Shown here: piece by piece, positions 53,379-63,939 of the stretch
How the letters are laid out: each line of letters begins with the position of its first letter
How positions within the stretch are numbered: position 1 is the first letter of the stretch
Assembly (NCBI GenBank): GCA_914767715.1
Contig: OU612067.1
Span: forward strand, 27,686,162 to 27,750,161
Source of the DNA: Membranipora membranacea
Taxonomy: Eukaryota > Bryozoa > Gymnolaemata > Cheilostomatida > Membraniporidae
Direction: 5' to 3'
DNA length: 64,000 nucleotides
Made by a program: the position numbers and the translations under genes
Notes under the pieces: generated by a model
What the model was told of the DNA's origin: nothing
Seen by the model: only the letters and a program-made list of their open reading frames with translations
The model's database searches: none

Positions 53379-54768
53379 TGAAGAGGATTTTGAGGGGGTA
53401 ACCCTAAGGCGGCGATACCCGCCACTGCAACCACGCCCATTGCCTATTTATACTGAGTACGCCGACTCTCTAAAACGAGTACGACGACTCTATCTGCCTG
53501 GAAATATACCGAGTACGACGACTCTAACTGACGGGGGGGGGGGGGGCTGACGAGTACGACGACTCTAACTGAGGGGGGGGGGTGACGAGTACGACAACTC
53601 TTACTGAGGGGGGGGGTAACGAGTACGACGACTCTATCTGAGGGGGGGGGGGGGTAACGAGTACGACGACTCTAACTGATGGGGGTAACGAGTACGACGA
53701 CTCTAGATGGGGGTAACAAGTACGACGACTCTATCTGAGGGGGGGGGGGGGGGTAATGAGTACGACGACTCCATCTGGGCTGGGAATATAACTGACCTGA
53801 CTTTGAGGCTGGCTTTGGGGGGGGGGGGGGATATGTGGACAAAGATAGTAGACTTATTTATCTGGCAAGATTAATTTGGGAGGGAAGGGATATGGACAAA
53901 CTATTAACATATTTATCAGGCAAAATAAATTGGGGAGGGGAGGGATATGGACAAACTATTAACATATTTATCAGGCAAAAGAAATTGGGGAGGGAAGGGA
54001 TATGGACAAAATATTATTATTACTTATTCGTCGGGCGAGACAAAAGGAAGCAAATGGGCCAGGGGAAGAGGGTTGGACAATATATTCGATGGGAGGGAAG
54101 GGGAATAGATAAATAAATAACCAAATGGGGGGGGGGAAGGGAAGGGCTCTGGGTTTACAACTATCTTTGCGAGATTGCTTGACTAGGCTGGACTGGAACT
54201 GGACTGGACTGAACTGGACTGGCAATCAGGTCAATGGATGCAGTGGTGCAATGGGGGTTTTCACTTGGCCTCTACCTACTACCCAAGGGAGGCTACAGTC
54301 TAACAACAGAGTACAAACAAGGCAACATTATGTCAAGGCAGGGAGGTCTGCCAGCAGGCAGAACTCAAGAAACTTACTTCAATAGGTTGTGTTCAGTAAG
54401 GCACTTTATTTGTTGCTGACTGGTTTAAAAATAAAAGGTCTTATTACTTCAGCTGCTGGATATTAACTGACTGGACTTAACTCATGTACAGTGATTAAAA
54501 GCATAATGTAATATGATACTGGCTGATGCAACAGCAGGAAACAGGGAACATTCTGGATGGGTGTGTAAGAGTTAAAATCAGTAATTAAAAGCATTATTAT
54601 AATACTGGCTGATGAAATATTTTAGATGGATTGTTATAGTTAAATTCAGTTATTAAAAGCATATTATTATTAAAATTAGAAAAGTAATAAAAATGATGAA
54701 AGGGGAAGACAACTCATGATTCATGAATTTATATTTGAATGTTCAGCTGTGGTGGAAAATCCACCACA
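53379..54768 (-). repeat. 5' LTR (minus-strand element)
   Basis: Same layout as the other LTR. Differences seen: fewer or shorter G-runs and one lost unit in the GAGTACGACGACTC minisatellite, an 18-bp expansion of the GGACTGGACTGAACTGG stretch near 54190, and a few substitutions (for example ATATTCGATGG versus ATAATCGATGG). Confidence 0.88.
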
Positions 54769-54772
54769 ATAT

Positions 54773-57700
54773 ACTATTCAATTGAGGAAAATTGCTCTAA
54801 GACCAGTAGAGCCTCCTGAGTCCAGCTATCTATGAGCGCTTATCAAGCTAGTGTAACCGTGGATCTCGTTTGACACATGCCTCCACGATATACTGGCTCT
54901 GTTGGTTCTGAAAGATCTTCTTTATATAGGGACTCTGTATTGTGATGATTTTTTTAGCCAACACAAACGGGTATACGTCTTTGCTAGGAGTGCTAACAAA
55001 AATATGATGGATTTAGGAGAATGTGGCATAGGTTTAGAGTGTAAGTCACTCAGCGAGCATGCATTGACGGTCATGGGATTGGGTAGCCCATATATGTGCT
55101 GTGACCTGCCTACAAACAGAGAGGAATATGGCAGCAGGAATTGAAGCGTCGCCCTTAAGACATCCAATATAACACTCCACTCATGCTTTGGGCTGTCGCA
55201 CGCTATAAGAGCCCTTCAGATTGGTCAACCACTTATGTAACCAACCATTTTTTTTTAGTTGTCAACCATTTTTCTTTATTGGCTGACTGATTCAAAAGGA
55301 ACTAGTCTAGATCCTGTCTCAGGAATATCCAATGAGACAGGATTTTTGCCCTACAAGATAGAATTCACGGACACTTGACCATTGACAAATTGTATACCTG
55401 GAGTAGTTTCACCAGTTATTTGGGTGTCAACTAAAAGTTGGCGAAGATTAAATGTGTCTGAGATAACGGTTCTTAGGCTTTTGCTGGGCTCTAGGCTTGT
55501 CAAATATGCAGACATGGCTTACTCGTTGATTACAGATTTTTGCAAGAACCTTATCAATGAATACTGAATTGCTTTGAACCTATCATGATATGAAGGTTAC
55601 CAAAATATGTATAGGTCTCAATACTGTCCCTAGGGATTTATAAGTGAGAATTATGATTAGAGCTGGACAAATTTTAACACAGCTAGCAATTACAATTTTA
55701 ACACAGCATTTTTCTCAGAGAGTGTTATCATGTGTTGCTTTTCATAATATAATGTGTAATTGTGAGGCTAATTAAAAATGTTTTTACACAGGTGCTTTAG
55801 CTAGTGTTTGGTGAAAAGATTTAGTCAACATAATCCCATAATTGCGTTGGTTTGCGTTGTCGCAATGTCTCTCTGTTTAGTCCTACAATCAAATGACTTA
55901 CTATGCAGTGCTCTTATCTTTACATGTAGGCATACAAGATATGATTAGTGGCATTAGGCTTATAAAACGATGGCTTAAATTTAAGGCTAGCGCAATATAA
56001 TTTTGAATAGTATCATAAGCCAAGGATACAGCCCCTGATACCACTTGCTCTCAGTGTAGCATCACTACATTCAAGCAAACAGTGAACAACATCCTCATGG
56101 CAGTAGACACCATAGTTAATACCTTTCAAACTGTGATTTCTTCTGGATTCCCAACTAATCGTATTGACTTCAAGCTGTTGATGGCATATGGCTGAGAAGC
56201 TAATGGTTATTCCATTTTGAAGATTTTATGCCCAAATTAAGGTCAAATTAAGCTGTGAAATCCCTCATGCCTTCTCTGGTGTTTACCTGATCATAATCAA
56301 ATCGTGACGAAAAAACTGAGCTATTATACAGAGTAATAAATGCCTTTATATTAACAATACTTCTACTATTTGGGCTTCTTTGAGGAAGGGGGTTTGGATT
56401 TGAAAGTGATAAATTTATGTTGCCGAAATCAATCGCACTGCCCAACCAATTCCAAAATATTTTGCTTTAGAGACAGTGATTAATTTTTGAAACATCCCTA
56501 GTTAACTTCAATAATCTTCAGTAAACTTCAATAATAATGTCATTGTGTCCTCGCTTAATCCTTGTTTGAAATGTGATAGTGTCAGGACTCAGGAATTCTT
56601 GTGTGTTTCTTAAGATTTAAATCTTTTACAATTGTTTGGTGGTTATCATTGACTCATAATAATTGTGAACACAAACGCATAAAGTGGGTTGATTCAGAGC
56701 CAGTAGCATTGAATTTGGACTGTGAAAAGTAATTCAAGCGTGTGTCTTACTGCTTGCACTGGCAGCAATTCTGTATTGCCATCTTGCTGGTGATAGGGTT
56801 GATGGAAAGTTATTTAACAAAATTGAAGCGATTGATTGTTCTGCTTGGCGCTTTGAGTTTGGAATAATACTCTGTACAGGCATAACCTTGTATGTGTGTA
56901 AAGATTCTGATATTTTGAGACATTTAATTTTTGATTGATCATAACCAACTTATTTATCAGTTTGCATAATTCCTGTTATTATATGTCTGCCGGATGGACC
57001 TAATATTTAGTGCAAAAAGTAAGCGTTCACTTCCAACCAATAGTGATTTTTTTGAGGGACATAAATATTGTCCTTTTTGTTCATGATAATAAACCAGTTT
57101 GTTGAAGAATTGATTGATGAACACTGTACACCCTCAACAATCATGTTGATAAACTCTAAGGTCCACACAGATCAAATTGTTAACGAGAGAGGGTAACTTT
57201 GATGTAGGAAATTTAACAATCATTAGACAAGACAACTCCTAAGGGTCATTTTCGGACTGAGAAGTATCATTCACTGAGATACATGGCTAAAGAGGGTAGC
57301 AGCTTTTTGAAGCATGAAGTGAACATAAATGTTTGGTGTTTATTTTGGTATAGGAGAGGCTCACGATCAAATAGAGGTCTAACTCCTGGGATGTTGAGCG
57401 GTTTTAATAAAAGGAAATTTATTTCAAGAAATCATAATTGTTGTGGTGATTGGCCTTGGCAACTTGATATCAGTGTTATGGGTTATCCTTCATGGCAGTT
57501 AGATAAGCATACATTTTCAGTTCAGGTGTCAGCTTGATGCTACCTCAAGTGTTGCACAACAGCCAGCTAAACATAGACACAACTTTGCTAGAGATGACAC
57601 ATAAGAGGCTGGGCTGGTTCTACATCCACCAAGTCACCCAACAACCATCTGAATCAATGAACAACTGTAAGTAACTCCTATTAACAGCATTCACACTTAC

Positions 57701-58348
57701 ATGTATTTTAATTGTTATTCTATTTGAGATTCATTTTGTCTTGTAGTTAGCCTTTAGGTCCTGATTTTCTTACAGTCCCCTTGCCGCTTCTAGAGTTTTT
57801 GAAGTTTACATTTAGATTAATTCTTGGTTAGATGCAAGTTGTTGGGTGTGATAACCTTTCAGCTATATGTTTTAAAGGCCTAGGCTTGTTACTGGCTTAT
57901 TAGAATTTCAAGTAGCTCTCTCTATCACCTATTTCTGATACTGGTTAATCCCAGCTAGGGAAATGCCTCTTACAAAGTGGTTTGGTCTCGCAAGCGGTCG
58001 ATAACATTTTTTTATTGTTGTGGGCATCAATCCAGTCAACATGCCTCAGGGGACCAAGGCAACCTTCACCCCACTGCAACTCATCAGCCCCACCTACATT
58101 CAGAGTTCTGATACAGCAAAAAGTTTTGTATGGGCAGGTTCTGTAAGACATGTCCCAATACAGCACCTGCCACACGTGTTGCATGTTGGTGGACCATATT
58201 TAGCATTTATTTCTATTTTGTCTCTTTAGCTGGTCACCGTGTTTGCTCGAATCGGCAGGGTTGGGCAAGAGCCAAGTATGAATGAGTATGAGTATGACAG
58301 TAGCCAAGAAAACTCAAAGACAATTTTCAAAACTTCTTCACAAACACA
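54773..58348. other. About 3.6 kb with no gene recognised
   Basis: Short frames only (for example SEHALTVMGLGSPYMCC at about 55045-55105), none matching a family I know. A perfect 11-bp hairpin ATCCTGTCTCA/TGAGACAGGAT lies at 55311-55342. Around 57738 there is a copy of a block also found at about 38709. The last part (58210-58348) may be the 5' part of the MULE relic. Confidence 0.35.
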
Positions 58349-59146
58349 TGTGATATTTGGAGAACTTTTGAAGACGATCCACAAAGATTTGTTCACAACG
58401 ATAACAGGAACCAGGGAGCCAGGATAGTTATCTTCGCATGTGAAGTGGCATTACAGTACCTTTGCACTCAAGATATAGATGGTTCATGGATGGAAATTTT
58501 AATCTAATGCCAGGCAGCCTCCAGTTTCAGCAGATTTATGTCATCAGATGCCCTATCGGGGACACATCCACCACATGTGTTTATGCTTTGCAGAGAACTG
58601 TTAGAAGCTGTACTGATAGAATGCAGGAACAGAGATTATGTCCCTAATCCTCAATTCATTCATATGGACTATGAAATGGCAGTCATCAATGCTGCAACTC
58701 TTCTGCTGCCGAATGCTGCAATCTGTGGCTGCTTTTACCATCTCTGTCAGGTAACGTCGGTTGAAAACATCTGCATAACTGCACAAAGATTACAGGGTTT
58801 CCAGATTAAGCATTTATGATTGTTGTTGGGTGACTTTGAAAAACATATCCTGAGTAATTCAAACCATTGCTATGGATATGACAAAGGCATACCATTAAAA
58901 TTGAGCAGGTAGACCGTCGGTCGCGAGCAGTTTTTCATTTTTGATATCTTAATTTTAATTTTTTTTAACAGTCCACATGGATGAGGATACAGCCGTTAGG
59001 GCTGGTAGAGCTTTACTCTTGAGAGGAAGCAGTGAAGCTATTCTGCGGGTCAATAGATGCACTAGCATTTCTGCCTCTGCAGCAAGAGAATGCTAGAATG
59101 GCATTTCTACGCCAAAACATACCTGACAATGCACCAGGTATGTAAT

Positions 59147-59434
59147 ATACAGAGTGTTTTACACCTAAAGAACTCATTTTTTCTTGAGCAATGTGACAAG
59201 GCTCAGTTATTTTATAACACAGTACGGTGTTATAACTGGTAAAATTTACTAGCTTTAATCTGGCCTCAGAGCCTCATACTTTGTAGTTATCTTATCTTAC
59301 CTAAAGCATAATCCTGTACCACGGCGCACCTTATAGCAAGTTTATGCTAATTTACTTATCTCGTCGGTTCGCGGGTTTTTCTCATCCCTTTCATTCTAGA
59401 CAACTGTAGCGACAAGTCGTCTTTTTCACAATTC
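59147..59434 (+). repeat. Split direct repeat A1
   Basis: Begins ATACAGAGTGTTTTACACC and ends TCGTCTTTTTCACAATTC; identical to A2 except for very few changes (for example CGGCGCACC versus CGGCTCACC). The high identity points to recent insertion or gene conversion. Confidence 0.88.
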
Positions 59435-59456
59435 AGGACGCACTTACCTTAGTAGT

Positions 59457-60071
59457 GTGTATGGTGGATTAGCAGGTGTTTTGTCTCAGAGTAAGAACAA
59501 GAGAAGGCGAGTGAGTGAGGAGGTGAAAGAGGATCTAAGGGTGTGGTGTGTTTTACTTGAGGCCCCTCCTGAAAAACCATACGACATTGTCCTGGCGGAT
59601 TTTACTTCATTCCCACCGTTAATCACAGATGCATCAACTTCTGTGGGTTTTGGAGGCGTCTGGGGAGACCAGTGGTTTTACGGATCCTGGCCTCAGGTTG
59701 CAGTGCCTAATATAGCAGTGCTGGAACTGTTCCCCATAGTGATTGCTCTCCTGATGCTTCAGGAGTGTGTGGCCAACTGTTCCATTCGAGTGTTCACCGA
59801 CAACATGGCCCTGGTCGCCGTTATCAACAAGCTATACAGTAAGGAACCTGCTCTACGTAAGATGCTTCGCCACATTGCAAAGCTCTGCCTGAACAGGAAT
59901 ATTCACATCTCCGCATTCCATGTGAAAGGTGTGGATAATATCGGTCCAGATCTCCTATCAAGAGGCAAAATAGAGAAATTTCGGCTTACATTTCCTGCTA
60001 TGAGATCAGATCCAATAGCCATCCCCCACCATCTCGACCCAATCAACTCGGGTTTCATTACATGGATCTAA
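59457..60071 (+). CDS. RNase H domain of the DIRS-order element
   Basis: Reads LITDASTSVGFGGVWGDQW (first Asp), IAVLELFPIVIALLML (Glu), IRVFTDNMALVAVINKLYS (second Asp) and HVKGVDNIGPDLLSRGKI (last Asp). This is the DIRS-type RNase H with TDA, ELFPI, TDN and the N.GPD.LSR ending. All four acidic positions are present. In full elements it is fused behind RT and degrades the RNA of the RNA/DNA hybrid. The frame here starts right after repeat A1, so the RT has been deleted and the ATG is fortuitous; the preceding 5 residues may not be native. Confidence 0.8.
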   Translation: MYGGLAGVLSQSKNKRRRVSEEVKEDLRVWCVLLEAPPEKPYDIVLADFTSFPPLITDASTSVGFGGVWGDQWFYGSWPQVAVPNIAVLELFPIVIALLMLQECVANCSIRVFTDNMALVAVINKLYSKEPALRKMLRHIAKLCLNRNIHISAFHVKGVDNIGPDLLSRGKIEKFRLTFPAMRSDPIAIPHHLDPINSGFITWI

Positions 60072-60225
60072 CAAACAGTTTTCGCAATGACGTATTAGTC
60101 GTCCCTTGGCAGCAGGGCATTTCTCCACCCGTGGCGAGGGTTAAATTAGTTTCTTCTTGACCTTATAATAATTAGGTATCGGTACATTTAATTATACATT
60201 CAATTCTTTCCTCTTCTTTTTGTAG

Positions 60226-61088
60226 AACTTGAAGAAGAAGTGGACAGACTGATCGGTGCATCAGTATGTCCGGCGTCTGCAAAGATTTATGAAAAATATT
60301 TTAACAAATTCAAAAAGTTCTGTGATGGCAAGGACCTTTCTTACCAGACAGAAGCCTGTAATTCTTCGGTGGAGTTGTGGATTGCACATCTGAAGAAAGA
60401 GGGCCTTGCTTACAGTACAGTACTGACTCACATCTCCGCCCTACGCCATTCTTTTCGCAAGTTAGACCTAAAAGTATCCCTGGACTCAGAAAGACTCAAG
60501 ATGCTTCTGAAAGGGTTTTAGAATGAGTCTACAGCAGGCACGAAAACTGCAGTGTCTTCCAGTCATCTGCTCAGACTTGACAGGGCAGCTGAAATACTTG
60601 CTCCTAGAGTTGCGTGCCAGTTTCGCTGCATGATGGCAGTAGCTTTTTACGGGTTTCTTCGACCATCAGAGTTTTGCACCACAGCTAGCTCCCATGCCCT
60701 TCTGTTCGGAGATGTGCATTGGTCAAAGGATAAAACCTCTTGCCATTTAACTCTGAGGTCGTTCAAACACTGTAAGACAGAGGCTAGGGTCAAACTTGTT
60801 GACAACTCCGGCGAACCCTTGAAACCAGTGCTGTTGCTACAGCAACACCTGGATTTGTTTGGGCATAAACTCCCTGAGTCACCACTCTTTGATGTTTCCG
60901 CCCAGGAGTTTGGGAAAATATTACAGTATGTAGCTGGTAGAGCGGGGATAAAGTCAAAGCTCACACCGCGCTGTTTCCGTCATGGAGGGGCTACTTGGGC
61001 GAGAAAGAGAGGATGGACCGCAGCTCAGATACAGGTGCACGGCAGGTGGAAATCGGATGCCTACTTAAGTTATATTAATCATAATTGA
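60226..61088 (+). pseudogene. Tyrosine recombinase of the DIRS-order element, one in-frame stop
   Basis: Follows an acceptor TTTTTGTAG, so an intron may precede it. The N-terminal SAM-like domain reads SAKIYEKYFNKFKKFCDGKD and AYSTVLTHISALRHSF. A single TAG at 60519-60521 (after LLKGF) interrupts it in the same frame. The catalytic domain follows: VAFYGFLRPSEF with the first Arg, LTPRCFRHGGATWARKRGW, and HGRWKSDAYLSYI with the His/Trp region and the nucleophile Tyr. The usual HxxR of box II reads RCFR here, so the His appears replaced by Arg. The enzyme joins the circular DNA to the target. With the stop and the changed His it is probably inactive unless read through. Confidence 0.8.
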
Positions 61089-61144
61089 TACTTTATTGGG
61101 CTGTGTATTTGGCGAAAGGGAGTTCCGTTATAAACTCCTCTCCT

Positions 61145-61937
61145 TTGGTGCTAAATTTTCCGCCTTTTCTAAAGTATCGAGGCCGAATTTCCTCCTATAA
61201 AGTTCTTGCCCTGCCCATGCTGTTCTCCAGCAACTTACTGTACTTACTAAAATGTTTATTTCTAACTTATTGGGGGTTAACCAGGAAATGGCGTATTAGT
61301 CGCCCCCTCCTATAGGGGAACCCCCAGCTATCTCGTTAATCATTGAGGTAAGAAAAAATACAGAGTGTTTTACACCTAAAGAACTCATTTTTTCTTGAGC
61401 AATGTGACAAGGCTCAGTTATTTTATAACACAGTACGGTGTTATAACTGGTAAAATTTACTAGCTTTAATCTGGCCTCAGAGCCTCATACTTTGTAGTTA
61501 TCTTATCTTACCTAAAGCATTATCCTGTACCACGGCTCACCTTATAGCAAGTTTATGCTAATTTACTTATCTCGTCAGTTCGCGGGTTTTTCTCATCCCT
61601 TTCATTCTAGACAACTGTAGCGACAAGTCGTCTTTTTCACAATTCCCACCTTCCCGCCCTAAAATACTACCTTATGTTACTATATTTCTCAGTGTGTGAA
61701 AGGTGACTTGGGTGCATGTGTAGTTGGTGCTAAATTTTCCGCCTTTTCTAAAGTATCGAGGCCGAATTTCCTCCTATAAAGTTCTTGCCCTGCCCATGCT
61801 GTTCTCCAGCAACTTACTGTACTTACTAAAATGTTTATTTCTAACTTATTGGGGGTTAACCAGGAAATGGCGTAGTCGCCCCCCTCCTATAGGGGAACCC
61901 CCAGCTATCTCGTTAATCATTGAGGTAAGAAAAAATA
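61145..61937 (+). repeat. Split direct repeats B1-A2-B2
   Basis: B1 61145-61360, A2 61358-61645, B2 61724-61937. B1 and B2 start TTGGTGCTAAATTTTCCGCC and differ mainly in GGCGTATTAGTCGCCCCC versus GGCGTAGTCGCCCCCC. A related word (AATGACGTATTAGTCGTCCC) also occurs at 60087 inside the coding part. Confidence 0.85.
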
Positions 61938-62420
61938 TACTTGCGCAAACACATTCCTGTATATGATAAATGGAAAAATGAAATTCAGTTGTGCCTCTAC
62001 CTAATTTTAGTATGATATACTGCTATGAGTAAGAGAGCGCTCCTTGATGAAGTACCACCCACCTGCAAGCCCCATCAATGTGATTTGAATAAGACACATG
62101 ATGATCCTTCAACCAGTCAGCCAGCGATCGTCTTAATTAATTGATTAGTTAATAAACAAAAACTTTATGAGAGAAGCCTGTCAGCTTGAAATGTCTATTC
62201 TCCATTATTGTATTTGTGGTACTTCTTCATAATTTATTATACTTTATTTTGCAGGCTTGGAGCAGCTGCTAGACTATTTTAATTGAGTGTATATAGGGAA
62301 TGTCGATAACCCAGCAACATACCAACCAGAGATCTGGAATGTACACCAGGCAACATTAACTGAAAACCGTTGCACGAATAATCAGACAGAAGGATAGAAC
62401 AACTGGTACAAAATAACTTG

Positions 62421-63141
62421 CCTTATACCATAATAACCCTTCTATAATGTAGACTGTATCAGCCATCAAGCATGAGGGGTTGAGTTCTACTGATCTTTAT
62501 TTTCCTTAGACCGTATCGTAGAAACTGCAACATTACGTTCTGCAATAATAACAAAATATCGGTGCGGAGCAATACAAATTAGAGTAAAAAAATATCAGGA
62601 TCAATGCAAATACAAAACAATGCAGGAAGGATGATTCATGGTATTCATCAAACTTAATGTTCATGGAGTTGAGGTACTGCAAGAAAATGTACCTTGTTGC
62701 GCGATCATCACCTGAGCTGATAATAACACATTAATACTATATACAGTGAGTCTAGTTTACCCAAGGAGCCTTGTAGAATATGCCATTCTCCAGTGATGCC
62801 TGAAAGTTGTACGGAAAAAATTAGAGATATTTGCAGCGGCAGAGATACAGGCATGGAGATAATGTAGCTCAAGTAGCGTGACGAATATAACGGCAGCAGT
62901 GTCGAGCATTTCAAACGATTAACGATGTATCGCATTAATTGCACAAGAAAAATGTGATTTGTGTGCATCTGATAAGGCTTTATAATTTCCTTTGTTTGCC
63001 ATATGTTAGCTTTTTTCTGTATAGTGAATTACTGCGTGTGCATATAGTTCTGGATAAGTCAGTTGGTTTTTAGTTAGCACTGTGTTAGCAGTAATTTTGG
63101 CTTGCTCTGGTTTTTACTGAAGTTGCAGAAAAAGACATCTC
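62421..63141. other. No gene; possible 5' region of the gag element
   Basis: No LTR can be identified because the matching 3' copy would lie beyond the window. No other feature is seen. Confidence 0.3.
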
Positions 63142-63925
63142 TTGATTCATACACAGGTTGATTCTATTCTACAAGCTATTTCGGCAATCATGTCAAGGAG
63201 TATCAGGTTTTCAGATATTATCAAGAGCTATGAGGACCAAAACACAAGCGGTGAGTGGGAGTTTTTTGTGTGGATTGACAAGTTGGAGTTAGTAGCGGAG
63301 CTCCAGGGAGTGACAGATCTTGTTAAGTTTGTTTCACTTTTCTTGTCTGGTCCAGCATTTGCAGTCTATCAGCAGTTGGCTGATGAGGCCAAGCAAGTCT
63401 ATGAAAAGCTTAAAGCAGAGTTAAGTACAGCATTTAGCATAGACCCGTTTTCATCATATGATCAACTCAAGAGTAGAGTTTTGCAGGAAAATGAATCTGT
63501 TGATGTGTCATGCAGCCGGTGGTGAACCTTTAATAAGATGTGCATTTGTGTCAGGTCTACCAGCTAAAGTAGCCATGCGGCTCAAATCTACAGTCAATGT
63601 TGATCAATTGCAACTGGCAGAACTGGTTAGTAAGGCTCGTGCTATGCTTGCTTCAAGGGGAGCTAGTACTTCAGCACTTGTTTGTGCTGGTGTACGACAG
63701 GTCAAAAGTGGCCAATGTTTTGTGTGTTCAGGTAATGGCCATATGGCCCGTGAGTGTCCCAATAATAAGAGGAGAGAAGGAGCTGCTGGCGAAGGCTACC
63801 AGCGTAATCGTAAATGTTATGTGTGTGAATCGCCTAGTCACCTGGCAAACAAGTGCCCTAACCGACCGGGAAATGGCCACGGGGTAGCATCTGCGTCAGA
63901 TACTCGCCCCGCAACGCAAAACTAG
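63142..63925 (+). pseudogene. LTR-retrotransposon gag with two zinc knuckles, frameshifted
   Basis: The capsid-like part (127 codons) reads FSDIIKSYEDQNTSGEWEFF, FVWIDKLELVAELQGV, FLSGPAFAVYQQL and DQLKSRVLQENESVDV. The next frame continues GGEPLIRCAFVSGLPAKVAM and ends with two CCHC knuckles, CFVCSGNGHMAREC and CYVCESPSHLANKC. In relatives a segment like YLADLRRLA joins these two parts; here about a dozen codons appear to be missing at 63505-63515, and the frame changes. Capsid plus double CCHC gag is typical of Ty3/gypsy-like elements. Confidence 0.75.
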
Positions 63926-63939
63926 ACGCGCCATTACCC

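Larger units (their letters stand above)
50236..54768 (-). mobile_element. Non-autonomous LTR retrotransposon, minus strand
   Basis: Two direct repeats of 1382 and 1390 bp, each starting TG and ending CA, flank a 1761-bp interior. The 4 bp ATAT stand immediately outside both ends (50232-50235 and 54769-54772), a target duplication. On the minus strand the left LTR edge is followed by a tRNA-type primer site and the right LTR is preceded by a purine tract, fixing orientation. The interior has no protease, RT or integrase; the only frame of note (53038-53322, minus, MATVLKVGEGASRAQGST and on) is not a recognised gag. The two LTRs are almost identical outside the poly-G minisatellite, so the insertion is young. 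Confidence 0.88.
59147..61937 (+). mobile_element. Ngaro/PAT-like tyrosine-recombinase retrotransposon, internally deleted
   Basis: Repeat A (288 bp) occurs at 59147-59434 and 61358-61645; repeat B (about 215 bp) occurs at 61145-61360 and 61724-61937. The order A1, coding region, B1, A2, 78-bp spacer, B2 is the split direct repeat architecture of Ngaro and PAT elements of the DIRS order, which integrate through a circular DNA by a tyrosine recombinase and make no target duplication. Between A1 and the coding part only a few bases remain: gag and reverse transcriptase are missing, RNase H and recombinase are kept. B ends AAGAAAAAATA at both the B1-A2 and B2-host junctions. It sits 9 bases inside an intron of the MULE relic. 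Confidence 0.88.
58349..62420 (+). pseudogene. MULE (Mutator-like) transposase relic, three exons, split by a retroelement
   Basis: Exon 1 (58349-58750) reads CDIWRTFEDDPQRFVHNDNR, RWFMDGNFN (first catalytic Asp), and, after a frame change, IHMDYEMAVINAA (second Asp) and CGCFYHLCQ. Exon 2 (58972-59137) joins in phase: STWMRIQPLGLVELYS, a TGA, then DALAFLP and QNIPDNAP. Exon 3 (62255 to about 62420) again joins in phase: GLEQLLDYFN, TGA, VYIGN, then WNVHQATLTENRCTNNQTEG, TAG, NNWYK. The pattern WFMDGTF, HMDYE.A...A, GC.FHLCQ, TNN..EGWN is that of MULE proteins of animals (MULE transposase domain, PF10551). Two stops replace what are normally sense codons, and exon 1 is frameshifted, so it is inactive. 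The second intron is 3.1 kb because a DIRS-order element lies in it. Confidence 0.8.

Noticed and set aside
50236-54768. Simple segmental duplication of 1.4 kb
   Set aside because: TG...CA borders, flanking ATAT, a TGG primer site and a purine tract in the right places point to LTRs of one element.
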